Of a DNA stretch of 64,000 bases, positions 52,279 to 61,844 are shown piece after piece. The stretch comes from Evansella tamaricis (GTDB lineage: Bacteria > Bacillota > Bacilli > Bacillales > Salisediminibacteriaceae): positions 39,901 through 103,900 of the forward strand of contig NZ_JAHQCS010000088.1 of NCBI RefSeq assembly GCF_019042215.1. Reading direction: 5' to 3'. The position numbers and the translations under genes are program-made. The notes under the pieces were generated by a model. It saw only the letters and a list, made by a program, of their open reading frames with translations. It was not told the DNA's origin and did not search any database. Positions within the stretch are counted from its first letter, which is position 1, and every line of letters begins with the position of its first letter.

Positions 52279-52719
52279 CTATTGTATAAAAAAGCCTGCA
52301 ATTTGATAGTTCTCATCAATGGTGACGGTGAATGTGACATCAGCTGCTTCAAACAAACCACTTATCAATACGACAAGATATTCCTCGATTACTTGCGTCG
52401 TTTGAAACTCTGCGTCAATAAATGTTCCTATTTGACTTTCGAGCGTTTCCCAAAGCTCTTTTAATTCTTCTGCTCCTAATTGAGCTGCCACCTCTTCATT
52501 AAATTGACCAACTCCTTCCCCAAACTCCCCTGCCGATAAATGTTCAATAAATTGCTCAGCAAGAGACACTGCTTCGTCCTCATCTATATTATTGCTAGCT
52601 GTTTCTTCTGTACTGGTATCCGCTGTTACCTCTTCGTTTTCATTCCCTTGTTCTCCCCCTCCGTTACAGCCTGATATGAGGAGTGTTCCTAATAAAATAA
52701 CCGATACTATTTTTTTCAC
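52279..52719 (-). CDS. DUF3887-like lipoprotein
   Basis: A 146-residue lipoprotein (lipobox LLISGCN; acidic/threonine linker; then residues ~48-146: VSLAEQFIEHLSAGEFGEGV, GAEELKELWETLESQIGTFI, VTFTVTIDENYQIAGFFIQ), the DUF3887 fold, seen also at the N-terminus of the hydrolase encoded just upstream. GTG 52719 follows AGGAGG. Likely same transcript as the hydrolase (33 bp apart). Confidence 0.8.
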   Translation of the reverse strand: MKKIVSVILLGTLLISGCNGGGEQGNENEEVTADTSTEETASNNIDEDEAVSLAEQFIEHLSAGEFGEGVGQFNEEVAAQLGAEELKELWETLESQIGTFIDAEFQTTQVIEEYLVVLISGLFEAADVTFTVTIDENYQIAGFFIQ

Positions 52720-52751
52720 AGATTCGTCCTCCTAGAATCGTTTTAATTGCT

Positions 52752-54116
52752 TTAGTTATTGACTTGTTCCAACACCCATTCCGCAATATTCTGAATCACC
52801 GCATCATGAACTACTCCTGGATGCTCATACTCTGCTAACGTTCCTTGAGCTTCCCCTTCGTATTGGATAAAAAAATGATTTAGTTCTGGGTAGCTGATTG
52901 TCATTGCCTGATCGTGATCTTTCAATACTTCCTTCCATAGGGAGAAATCTTTTTCGTAATATACTTGAAAGTCCTTCTCCCCTTGTAAAACAAGAATAGG
53001 TTTATCTAACTTAGAAACCAATTCTTTTGTATCAAAGTGTTCCATCTCTTTAAAGTATCCTGCAGGTAATCCAAACAGTTTTTCTTCTTTCACCTTCTCG
53101 TCTGACCAAAACATTAACTGTAATGCTCTTTCATATTCTTTTTCAACGGTCTGTATCATTTCCACCCGTTCCGTTTCGTCCATCTCACTCTCCGTTAATA
53201 TAGCCATATTTTGATCATAGATGATTTCCCAAAGAGGTCGAAGCGACCCAGCCATGATAATCAAGCCTGCAAATTCTCCCCCAACGGTGTCAATTCTTGG
53301 GGCAAGCATTCCACCTAAACTATGGCCGATCACATAAACGTTATTGGAGTCGATACGCGGATCATTTTTTAATAACTCTCCCGCCAAAATCGCATCTTCC
53401 ACCGTTTCTTCATGGACTGTCAGCTCCGCTACTTCTGTTGGAGTCATGTCACTGCCATATATGTAAGTTCGCTTATCATAACGAAGAACAGCAATACCAT
53501 GTTTTGCTAACCCCCAAGCTAAATCTCTAAATGGCTGATAAGCAAAAACAGCCGAATTTCGATCACTTGGTCCAGACCCATGTACCAAAACAACTGCGGG
53601 AACGGTGTTATCGTTATCCTTATTTTGGGGGAGGGTAAGTGTTCCCCCCAGCTCGTAATGTGTCCCTTCTCCAACCACTACCTCTTCTTCGATTACGTTA
53701 TCGGGAAGCTGGATGTTTGCTACGCCATCGGATAGATGCAGGCTAACTAGTTTTGTTTCATTGTTAAAAATCATGCGTAGTTGGAAAACAAGATTTTGGT
53801 ACTCTAAAGACGTTTCCATTACTTCAAATGTTTCTCCCCTTGAAGAGATATTTATTGTAGTATAGCCTAGATAATTTCCCGCAGATTCGGTCCGTTCTTT
53901 CCACATTTGGCTGAATTCAACTTTCGATAAGGATTCTTGTAATTCCTCTGTAAAGAACCATTCGTAAATTTCTTCCGTTTCTCCGTTTACTAGGAGCTCG
54001 ATAATCTCTTTACTTATTTCATCAACTGTTTGTTTTTCTGATGAAGACGAGGAACAACTTGCTAAGAAGACTAGTCCGAACATAATTAATATTTTTAAGC
54101 CTACTATTTTATACAT
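52752..54116 (-). CDS. Lipoprotein alpha/beta hydrolase with N-terminal DUF3887
   Basis: A 454-residue cell-surface enzyme: signal peptide and lipobox VFLASCS, DUF3887 (residues ~30-130), then an alpha/beta hydrolase. The oxyanion strand is VVLVHGSGPSDRN near 178, nucleophile serine in VIGHSLGGML near 265, the acid in LQGEKDFQV near 390 and histidine in ELNHFFI near 425. This is the family of Bacillus serine-type hydrolases/dienelactone-type lipases; substrate unknown. The start is ATG 54116. Followed by the DUF3887 lipoprotein gene. Confidence 0.87.
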   Translation of the reverse strand: MYKIVGLKILIMFGLVFLASCSSSSSEKQTVDEISKEIIELLVNGETEEIYEWFFTEELQESLSKVEFSQMWKERTESAGNYLGYTTINISSRGETFEVMETSLEYQNLVFQLRMIFNNETKLVSLHLSDGVANIQLPDNVIEEEVVVGEGTHYELGGTLTLPQNKDNDNTVPAVVLVHGSGPSDRNSAVFAYQPFRDLAWGLAKHGIAVLRYDKRTYIYGSDMTPTEVAELTVHEETVEDAILAGELLKNDPRIDSNNVYVIGHSLGGMLAPRIDTVGGEFAGLIIMAGSLRPLWEIIYDQNMAILTESEMDETERVEMIQTVEKEYERALQLMFWSDEKVKEEKLFGLPAGYFKEMEHFDTKELVSKLDKPILVLQGEKDFQVYYEKDFSLWKEVLKDHDQAMTISYPELNHFFIQYEGEAQGTLAEYEHPGVVHDAVIQNIAEWVLEQVNN

Positions 54117-54436
54117 AATTAAACACTTCTTTTTATTTTTTTATTTACTTCCTTCTACGGGTGAGAAATGGGTATGGTTTCAAAAATAGGTACCTTATCC
54201 ACGACATCTGTTGGGGCTGTAAGAAGCCCACCTTTTTTTTATGGAAAAATATGGTTGCTTTTAAACGGAATATGTAAAGTGAGAGGGAGCATTCCTAGTC
54301 ATATTGTTCGTTATTCTGTCATACCTCCAACTGTATTACTTTTATATAATGGAAGGGAGTACGAATAAAAAGGAACGCTGCCATTTTTCAGGAAATGAAA
54401 TTCTTTCAAAGTCATGGTTTCCAAAGGAGTAAAGAG
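54117..54436. other. Intergenic stretch
   Basis: A 66-codon frame at 54168-54368 is open but has no ribosome site and no recognisable product. Promoters for the divergent hydrolase and lipoprotein genes must lie here. Confidence 0.4.
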
Positions 54437-54994
54437 ATGCATCATTTGCTAAGTTTCGTCCAATTTATTTTATCTATCTTTCTTTTGGGATGTTCCACTG
54501 AAAACTACCAACAGATTGGGAACACGGAATTTAAGGAATTTTATGAATCTCAAACCCATGTTGAATTTAAAGGTGGGGAACATAAGGTTGTCTATCCTCC
54601 TGAAATAGGGATAGAGGTTAGTGGTGTGAAGTACAAACTATTTATTGGTGATGTCTCTTGGTTTTATGATGGAGAAGAAACGTTTTATTATTATACTATG
54701 AGCGGGGCCTTCCAATATCCTTGGTTGTTTGAGGCGTATGGTATAAAACCGATTGAGGTCAGTGCTGGCACAGAATTAACATTTCTTTATGAATATAAGC
54801 CAGAGAAGTACCGTTATATATTGTGGGAGCACAAGGACAGTAGTAACATTAAAGAACTAGTAGAATTAAGCTTAATTGTTCCAGAAGAGAGGGGTACCTA
54901 TTATTACAGTCTACAGGTACATTGGTTAAATGAGATTCCAGATCAGCTTTCCATCAATCACGTAAACTATTATTTTTCCTTGGAAGTGGATTAA
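54437..54994 (+). CDS. Putative lipoprotein, 185 residues
   Basis: From ATG 54437 (AAGGAG seven bases upstream): MHHLLSFVQFILSIFLLGCS is a short lipoprotein signal peptide. The mature part is beta-rich and aromatic (GGEHKVVYPPEIGIEVSGVK, YKLFIGDVSWFYDGEETFYY, LQVHWLNEIPDQLSINHVNY). No family recognised. The longer frame to 54395 lacks a start signal. Confidence 0.6.
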   Translation: MHHLLSFVQFILSIFLLGCSTENYQQIGNTEFKEFYESQTHVEFKGGEHKVVYPPEIGIEVSGVKYKLFIGDVSWFYDGEETFYYYTMSGAFQYPWLFEAYGIKPIEVSAGTELTFLYEYKPEKYRYILWEHKDSSNIKELVELSLIVPEERGTYYYSLQVHWLNEIPDQLSINHVNYYFSLEVD

Positions 54995-55089
54995 GCTCTT
55001 TGGTTCTAATTTGATCCATAAAGGTCCACCATAACTAAAGTCTCATTTAGATTCTCAACACAGAGAAAGTCATATCAAAGTATATATTT

Positions 55090-55129
55090 GGAGCTAATGA
55101 TTGCATACAACTATCATTAGCTCCTTTTT
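55090..55129 (+). terminator. Rho-independent terminator
   Basis: GGAGCTAATGAT and ATCATTAGCTCC are exact 12-base complements around an 11-base loop, followed by TTTTT. Ends the lipoprotein gene. Confidence 0.9.
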
Positions 55130-55218
55130 CTATTAATTCAAACATATTTGATCTGAACTATTAGAATTAATATGTTCTTCACTATTAATGGGTCAATCTG
55201 CCAATTTATTTTTTGAAC

Positions 55219-57294
55219 TTATATTTTAAATTTAGATATGACCTCTTGTAATTTCTGTGCTAATCCAGAGAGTGCTTCACTTGTGCTTGAAATATCTTCA
55301 ATGGAAGCAGCTTGTTCTTCCATAGCAGCGGTGACTTCCTCTGTAGAAGCAGAGTTTTCTTCTACAATCGCTGATAATTCTTGAAGGGTATCAATAATTT
55401 TATCTTTCATTTTTGACATTTCATCACCGGAAATATTTAATTTATCCACAGATTGTTCTGAGGCTTCCATAGATTTATTAATAGATACGTACTTTGACTT
55501 TGTTTCATCGATACTTCTGTTTTGCTCAATTAATATCGCCGATACTTTTTCCATTATTTCTACTGCTGCAGTAGCATTTTTTTGTAACTCTTGTACTATT
55601 TGGTCAATTGTTTTCGTTGAGGTTGTAGACTGCTCGGCAAGTTTTCTAATTTCATCTGCCACTACAGAAAAACCTTTCCCAGCTTCCCCAGCCCGTGCTG
55701 CTTCAATTGCTGCATTTAAGGCTAACAAGTTTGTTTGTTCTGCAATGGTGGCAATGACATTACTCGCTTCTCCAATTTTTTTAGCACTTTCATTTGTACG
55801 AATGATCCCTTCATGCACTTCTTTTGTAGCTTGGCTACTATCACTTGAAATGGTAGTTAAATGGTCTATTTCTTTTAACCCTTCTTCTACAGCGTTTTTA
55901 ACTTTTTCCGAGTTCTCATTTAATTCTTTTACATAGGCTTGGTCCTTTGCCACCGTTTCTCCAAGTGATATGGCTAACTGAGAACCTTCCTGAGTATTTT
56001 GAGCTTGATTGGAAGCACCTGTTGCAATTTCTTCAACCGTCTTTGCAACTTCCTCTGCAGAACTTGCAGACTGTTGGGATGTTGCCGTAAGTTCTTCAGA
56101 GGAAGCGGAGACTTCTTCCGAAGAGGCCGCAATTAGACTAATAATATCTCTTAAACTATCTGTGATTTTTTGTAATGCGTTTGCCAAATCTCCCACTTCA
56201 TCTTTTCGATTCAAAAGCATTGGGGAAATGTTTGTTGAAATATCCAAGTTAGCTATGTTTTCTGACTGCTTAATCGTATGAGTGATTGGTTTAGAGATGG
56301 AATAAGCTAAATATAAGGCCAGTCCTAACCCACCTAAAACGGCAATAGCTAAAATGAGAATCATGGCGTTTCTCATGGCATAATAACCTGCCATTGCCTC
56401 TGCTTCATCAATCTCAATAACCAGTCCAGCATATGTATCACCGAGCAGTACTATTCCAGAACTTCCTAAAACTTCATTTTCTAAGTAATCTTTATACACA
56501 CCATTTAGTTGAAAGCTTGTATCCCCATTAGAAATGGCAGATGCCAATTCTCTCGTAGCGTAGGTATTAATTGTCTCCACCATTGCGGCATCTTCCTGAT
56601 AACTTCCAAGTCGTGTATTGGTTAACAATAAACCGTTTATATCCACTAAGTAAGCATCACCACTTTCCCCGATTCGTGCAATTCCGCTATGAACTATCTC
56701 ATCCATTTCATTTTGATCAATTAAGATGTTTAATGTTCCAAGTACATCTGTAGAACCCCTCTTTTGGATAGGTGTTGTAAGTGCAATGATATTATTATCA
56801 ATTAGGTCAGAATAATAAATTTCTGACCAACTTTGTTTACCAGTCAAACCATCTTGAACATAGTTTCTATCATATAGTGAGATTCCTTCGAATTCTGATT
56901 TGAACTGGGAGGAAATAATAACGCTTCCACTTCTATCTGTAATTTAAATATCTAAAAATTCATATTGTTCCACTGCAGTATGTAGAACATGGTCCAAATC
57001 TCGATAATCTTCTTGCCACTCCCTTGAATGCACCCCATAGTTTTCGTATATTTCCAACCCTTCATAAACATCTGGAATATTACTTATAACGATTCCATCC
57101 CCCATTCTTTCGGAATAAAAATCAGCTATTATACCTCTTTTTAAGTCGAAAAAGGTCGCGTTCTCCGAAAGAGCATCTGAAACCATTTGATCCTCTATTT
57201 GGTTATGTAGATAAATGCTAAGTACCAATAATGGAAGGAGCCCTGTTAAGATAAACATGGAGATTAGTTTGTTACGCATTTTCAAGTATTTCAT
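55219..57294 (-). pseudogene. Methyl-accepting chemotaxis protein gene with an in-frame TAA
   Basis: From ATG 57294 (GGGGGAC upstream) the frame has an N-terminal span (MFILTGLLPLLVLSIYLH), the start of a dCache sensor domain, then TAA at 56946-56944 after EFLDI; the same frame continues [20 protein letters not shown] and on through the rest of the sensor ([16 protein letters not shown]), the second span ([20 protein letters not shown]), HAMP and the methyl-accepting signalling domain with the hairpin tip [38 protein letters not shown]. Total 691 codons plus stop. A TTG at 56847 could give a 542-residue product without the first span. Under a c-di-GMP riboswitch. Confidence 0.82.
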
Positions 57295-57322
57295 AAGATG
57301 TCCCCCTTTTTTCATGTACCAC

Positions 57323-57349
57323 AAAAAGCCCTCTAACAAAAAAGAGGGC
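57323..57349 (-). terminator. Terminator within the chemoreceptor leader
   Basis: On the minus strand GCCCTC-TTTTTTGTTA-GAGGGC followed by TTTTT. It lies between the riboswitch aptamer and the start codon, so it is the likely expression platform. Confidence 0.8.
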
Positions 57350-57357
57350 AACGATTA

Positions 57358-57440
57358 AATTTGCAACCGGCTGCCATATCTTAGAATAGAGGTAGGCCCT
57401 TGGCTTTGCGTCTCTACCTTTCGATAGATTTGCTCATATT
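57358..57440 (-). ncRNA. c-di-GMP-I (GEMM-I) riboswitch
   Basis: On the minus strand the aptamer reads CTATCGAAAGGTAG (GAAA tetraloop stem), GACGCAAAGCC, GGGCCTA and ATGGCAGCCGGTTGC, the conserved words of GEMM-I in the right order and spacing, including the A of GACGCAAAGCC that stacks between the ligand's bases. The terminator at 57323-57349 follows at once. c-di-GMP binding would switch chemoreceptor expression, tying motility to the second messenger, as known for other GEMM-I regulons. Confidence 0.9.
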
Positions 57441-57696
57441 TAATTTGTTGATTGTATGGTACAAGAATCTAATATAACTTCTATTTTGTCATTCAATGAT
57501 GACAATAACAATATTTGTTGGATTTTGTCACAAATTGTACATATATATCAAACTGGATATTTTTATTTAATTGTTTGTTAAGTATAGTCTTATTTTAAGG
57601 TAAAGAAGAATGAAACCCGACCTGATGAAAACTGGTTCCGTCTGTTAGAAAAATACATATAGATAGAGTAAAATGCCTAAACAGGAGTAGATATCA

Positions 57697-58929
57697 GTGG
57701 ATAGACAGAGTAGCCGGTTCAGGTGGGTTGTATTTGCTTCTGTACTTTTTACTTACTTATTTATGTCTAGTCAGCGCACGGCTCCAGGTTTGATCACCGA
57801 TCAGATCATGCTGGATTTTAGTGTAACGGCTACAACGATTGGATTACTGACAAGTATCCAATTTTTTGTGTACACAGCATTACAAATCCCTATGGGTTTA
57901 TTGGCCGATCGATATGGGCCAAACTTTTTTCTGATCATAGGTGCGATCCTTACTGGCCTAGGTACGATCATATACAGTCTAAGTGCTCATGAAATCACTT
58001 TATTTTTCGCCAGAGTGTTAATCGGGACAGGGGATGCGACCATTTGGGTTAATATGGTGTTAATCTTAAGCCAGTGGTTTACTACGAAGGAATTTACACG
58101 ACTAATTGGAATTACGGCAATGACAGGAAGTCTCGGGTTCCTTGTTGCGACCTATCCATTTGCCCTATGGATTGATTTACTTGGGTGGAGAGCGGCATTT
58201 TTTTCTTCGGGACTCCTCCTATGTTTATGTGGCCTTCTCCTTTTTATTGTACTCATAAAAAAACCGAAACAATCTTTTTTTATCAAAAAGGAAGTCCACC
58301 GGGAAAAAACACGGCTTATACTCCGGAGAATTTTTAAGGACCGTCAAGCTTGGGCTTTATTCTTTTGTCACTTTGGAATTGTGGGCACTTACGTGGGATT
58401 CATCAGTTCATGGGGAGTACCCTATGGAATGAATGTGTATGGAATGTCCCGTGCGGATGCCAGTCAACTTATCATGCTTGGTCTAATTGGAGCACTAATC
58501 GGTGCTCCGCTCGCCGGGTGGATATCAAGCCGATTAGGAGGCATAAAACGGCCGTACATTGTTGTTCACCTTATTCTTTTACTAACTTGGTCTATTTTCG
58601 TTCTGTTTCATGGAAATCCTCCATTTTATTTGTTGACAGGGCTTTTCTTTGTAATTGGTCTTGCCTATGGAGCAAATGCATTGACGTTTGCCGCTGTTCG
58701 TCAAGCTTTTCCGGTGAAGGAAGCTGGCCTCGTCTCCGGATTTGCTAATACAGGTGGTTTTTTAAGTGCCGTTTTGCTGCCAAGTATTTTTGGAAAGGTA
58801 CTTGATCATGTGCAACTTGTTTCCGGGAATACCGTGGATGGGTATTTCATCGGTTTTCTCATTCCAGTGGTCTTTTCCATCATTGGTTTGATGGGAGTGA
58901 TTTTATTTAAGGAAAGGGAAAGGTCGTGA
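57697..58929 (+). CDS. MFS transporter
   Basis: A 410-residue 12-span facilitator. The first loop motif is GLLADRYGPNFFLIIGAILT after span 2, and RVLIGTGDATIWVNMVLILS lies in span 4; the matching GWISSRLGGIKRPYIVVHLI is between spans 8 and 9. The pattern (SSQRTAPGLITDQIMLDFSV) resembles organic-anion or sugar-acid porters of the ACS-type. GTG 57697 has CAGGAG upstream. It lies ~190 bp before the glycosidase gene, so it might import its substrate. Confidence 0.85.
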   Translation: MDRQSSRFRWVVFASVLFTYLFMSSQRTAPGLITDQIMLDFSVTATTIGLLTSIQFFVYTALQIPMGLLADRYGPNFFLIIGAILTGLGTIIYSLSAHEITLFFARVLIGTGDATIWVNMVLILSQWFTTKEFTRLIGITAMTGSLGFLVATYPFALWIDLLGWRAAFFSSGLLLCLCGLLLFIVLIKKPKQSFFIKKEVHREKTRLILRRIFKDRQAWALFFCHFGIVGTYVGFISSWGVPYGMNVYGMSRADASQLIMLGLIGALIGAPLAGWISSRLGGIKRPYIVVHLILLLTWSIFVLFHGNPPFYLLTGLFFVIGLAYGANALTFAAVRQAFPVKEAGLVSGFANTGGFLSAVLLPSIFGKVLDHVQLVSGNTVDGYFIGFLIPVVFSIIGLMGVILFKERERS

Positions 58930-59118
58930 ATGCCTACTTTATCCAGTCTTCTTCTCATTACATCTATGACATTAAAAATTCAAAGAGGTTCACTCTAAGA
59001 AATGGGTAGTTTATAATATTGTTAATACAATAGCAATTATATTAACGTATTGAATTTGAGTATCTTCCGTCGTTTTGTACTAACATCTATACTAGTATGT
59101 TTAAAGGGGAGAAGATTG

Positions 59119-61395
59119 ATGGATTATGTAACGCTTTTGGACGGCGTTTTTAAAGAATCACAGGAGAAGGGGAAGGATTATTTATTATATCTTGAAGTGG
59201 ACAGACTGATGGCCCCATGTTATGAAGCTGCAGGTCAGAAACCGAAAGCACCTCGCTACGGAGGTTGGGAATCTACGGGAATAAGTGGTCATTCCATCGG
59301 GCATTGGCTTTCCGCTACAGCACAAATGTACGCGATTACACTAGATAAAACATTGAAGCAAAAACTAGATTATGCCATTGGCGAATTTGCATACCTTCAA
59401 CACATGGATGAAAAAGGATATGTTGGGGGATTCCCGCGGGATTGCTTTGATAAAACTTTTACGGGACAGTTTGAAGTGGAACGATTCAGCCTGGCTGGAC
59501 AATGGGTACCTTGGTATAGCTTACATAAAGTCTTCGCAGGACTACTAGACAGCTATAGGCTTACTGGTAGTAGTCTGGCACTGGAAGTGGTTATGATTTT
59601 AGCTGACTGGGCGAAACAGGGATCTGATCAATTAACGGAGGAGCAATTTCAGCGAATGCTGTTCTGTGAGCATGGCGGAATGACTGAAGCCATGGCAGAT
59701 CTCTATTCGATAACAGGAAAAAAAGACTATTTACATTTGGCGATCCGTTTTTGTCACGAAGAGGTTCTTGGGCCATTGTCAGAAGGCAGGGATGAACTGG
59801 AAGGAAAGCATGCCAATACACAAATTCCTAAACTGGTTGGGGCAGCTAAGCTCTACAACATAACTGGCCAACAAAAATATAAAGAGATGTGTGTGAATTT
59901 TTGGGAACTAGTGACGAATACAAGGTCTTATATTATAGGTGGAAATAGTATTAATGAACATTTCGGTCCTGCCGGTCAGGAAAAACTAGGGGTTCAGTCA
60001 GCGGAAACTTGTAATACTTATAACATGTTAAAGCTGACAGAGTGTCTTTTTGAATGGTTCAAGGAAGGAAAGTACATGGATTTTTACGAACGGGCCCTGT
60101 ACAACCACATCCTCGCTTCTCAGGATCCTGAATCTGGGATGAAAACGTATTTTGTATCTACACAGCCAGGTCATTTTAAAGTTTATAGTTCCCCTGACAA
60201 CTCGTTTTGGTGCTGTACTGGAACGGGGATGGAGAACCCGGCAAGATACACGAGGAGCATTTATCATGGGGATTATGATGGGGTGTTTGTTAACCTCTTT
60301 ATTCCATCGAAAGCAGCCCTACTTGATAATAAGGTGCAAGTAAGGCAAGAGACGGACTTTCCAGCCTCGGAGAAGTCAAAACTTATATTCGAAAAAGGAA
60401 ATGCCACTCCTTTTAAACTGCATATTCGTGTTCCTTACTGGAGCAGCGGAGAAGTGACGGTTATGGTCAATGGGATAGTAGAGCAATGCCAGTCGAAAAA
60501 AGGGTATGTCATCATAGAGAGAACATGGAATACGGGGGACGAAGTGGAGGTTCATCTCCCCTTGGGTCTTCACACCTATCAAGCTAAAGATAATCTTAAA
60601 AAACACGGAATTATGTATGGTCCCATCGTTTTAGCAGGGGCGCTAGGGCGGGAAAACTTCCCGGAAAAAGATATTTTAGCAGATCACCTAAAACTTAATA
60701 ATCATCCCCTTATCAAAGTCCCAACCCTTGTAGCGGATAAAAACAATCTGAATGAATGGATAAAAAAAAGGAATGACAAGAACCTTATTTTTCAGACGGA
60801 AGGGGTGGGACAGCCTGGAAACCATCAGATAACCCTTGTCCCTTTTTACAACCTTCATCATGAACGGTATACGTTATATTGGAATCTCATGACAAAAGAA
60901 GAATTCAAGCATTTTGTGGATGAAGAGCAGGAGGAGTTGGAACGGTTTCGGTCTGTGACAGTGGATGAGGTTCAACCTAATGAGCAGCAACCGGAAGTAG
61001 AACATGGTCTTAAGTCGGAGAATTCTGCTTCAGGCTATTCGAATATTGTGCAGAAAGGGTGGAGAGATGCTAAGGACAATGGGTTCTTCCGTTATGAACT
61101 AGCAGTAAAGCCTGATAAAAAAATGGTGATGGAAGTTAGTTATTTTGGAGGTGACCACAACATTGTCATTGGCGAAAAAACGTTTGAACGAAAATTTGAT
61201 ATTCTTATTGATGGGAACATCATTGCAACACAAATATTGGAAAACAGCGGAGCACCTGCAAGTACTATGGAAATCCAATACTTGATTCCAGAGGAGTTAA
61301 CTCTAGGAAAAAAAAGTGTGGAAGTGAAGTTCGCTTGTTCGGAAGGGAAGATCGCCGGTGGTGTATATGGAATCCGGATGATCGTGTCTGGTTGA
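59119..61395 (+). CDS. Glycoside hydrolase family 127 (beta-L-arabinofuranosidase-like)
   Basis: A 758-residue cytoplasmic enzyme (no signal peptide) of GH127/DUF1680. The barrel holds LEVDRLMAPCYEAAGQKPKA, SGHSIGHWLSATAQMYA, FCEHGGMTEAMADLY and the metal/catalytic set E296-x-C298 (SAETCNTYNM) and C365-C366 (FWCCTGTGMEN), equivalent to the zinc-bound cysteines and nucleophile of Bifidobacterium HypBA1. C-terminal beta domains follow, extended by ~130 residues (from ~650: SGYSNIVQKGWRDAKDNGFF). ATG 59119 has AAAGGGGAG upstream; an in-frame extension to 59050 has none. It would release L-arabinofuranose from plant-derived glycans after import. Confidence 0.9.
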   Translation: MDYVTLLDGVFKESQEKGKDYLLYLEVDRLMAPCYEAAGQKPKAPRYGGWESTGISGHSIGHWLSATAQMYAITLDKTLKQKLDYAIGEFAYLQHMDEKGYVGGFPRDCFDKTFTGQFEVERFSLAGQWVPWYSLHKVFAGLLDSYRLTGSSLALEVVMILADWAKQGSDQLTEEQFQRMLFCEHGGMTEAMADLYSITGKKDYLHLAIRFCHEEVLGPLSEGRDELEGKHANTQIPKLVGAAKLYNITGQQKYKEMCVNFWELVTNTRSYIIGGNSINEHFGPAGQEKLGVQSAETCNTYNMLKLTECLFEWFKEGKYMDFYERALYNHILASQDPESGMKTYFVSTQPGHFKVYSSPDNSFWCCTGTGMENPARYTRSIYHGDYDGVFVNLFIPSKAALLDNKVQVRQETDFPASEKSKLIFEKGNATPFKLHIRVPYWSSGEVTVMVNGIVEQCQSKKGYVIIERTWNTGDEVEVHLPLGLHTYQAKDNLKKHGIMYGPIVLAGALGRENFPEKDILADHLKLNNHPLIKVPTLVADKNNLNEWIKKRNDKNLIFQTEGVGQPGNHQITLVPFYNLHHERYTLYWNLMTKEEFKHFVDEEQEELERFRSVTVDEVQPNEQQPEVEHGLKSENSASGYSNIVQKGWRDAKDNGFFRYELAVKPDKKMVMEVSYFGGDHNIVIGEKTFERKFDILIDGNIIATQILENSGAPASTMEIQYLIPEELTLGKKSVEVKFACSEGKIAGGVYGIRMIVSG

Positions 61396-61844
61396 ATATG
61401 GGAGTTAAGCCAATGGGACGTTAATGGAAGGAATCACCATTGGAAGGATAATATAATAGTTCATTAGTTAATTGTTTGAAAAAAGTGAATTCATTGAAGA
61501 ACAATTTATGGATATCCTTGTCTATTTATTGGGCAGTGATATTACTTTGTTTAAAAGATAATTATAAGATTTGGCGTCTTCGGGGATTGTCTAGTTCCAT
61601 CGACTACCGATGCGGGGCACTTCGGAAGTTGTTTTTCAGGGTAAAAAATTCCGATGTGAGAAAATCACGGTAGTCCGTCTCTAGTAATTTCAAAATAAGT
61701 GTAGAGTTTTGTGAATAGATCTCTTTTATTAGAGCAGATAAAATATATATTCGTCTTGGCTTGTATCTGTACTCAGAACCACTTTTACTAGTTTTATAAT
61801 ATGTTATATTTGTTATATATTACTAGAAAGAAGGCAAATAACTC
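61396..61844. other. Intergenic stretch with a degenerate A repeat
   Basis: No gene supported; a 65-codon frame (61476-61673) runs through the repeat. Around 61792-61820 the AT-rich TTATAATATGTTATA is the likely promoter zone of the two-component system. Confidence 0.4.
61562..61630 (+). repeat. A-family repeat, degenerate fragment
   Basis: TTATAAGATTTGGCGTCTTC, GGGGATTGTCTAGTTCCATC, then TGCGGGGCACTTCGGAAG: leader and first third of the unit only. Confidence 0.75.

Noticed and set aside
54168..54368. 66-codon plus-strand frame before the lipoprotein gene
   Set aside because: No ribosome site and no recognisable features.
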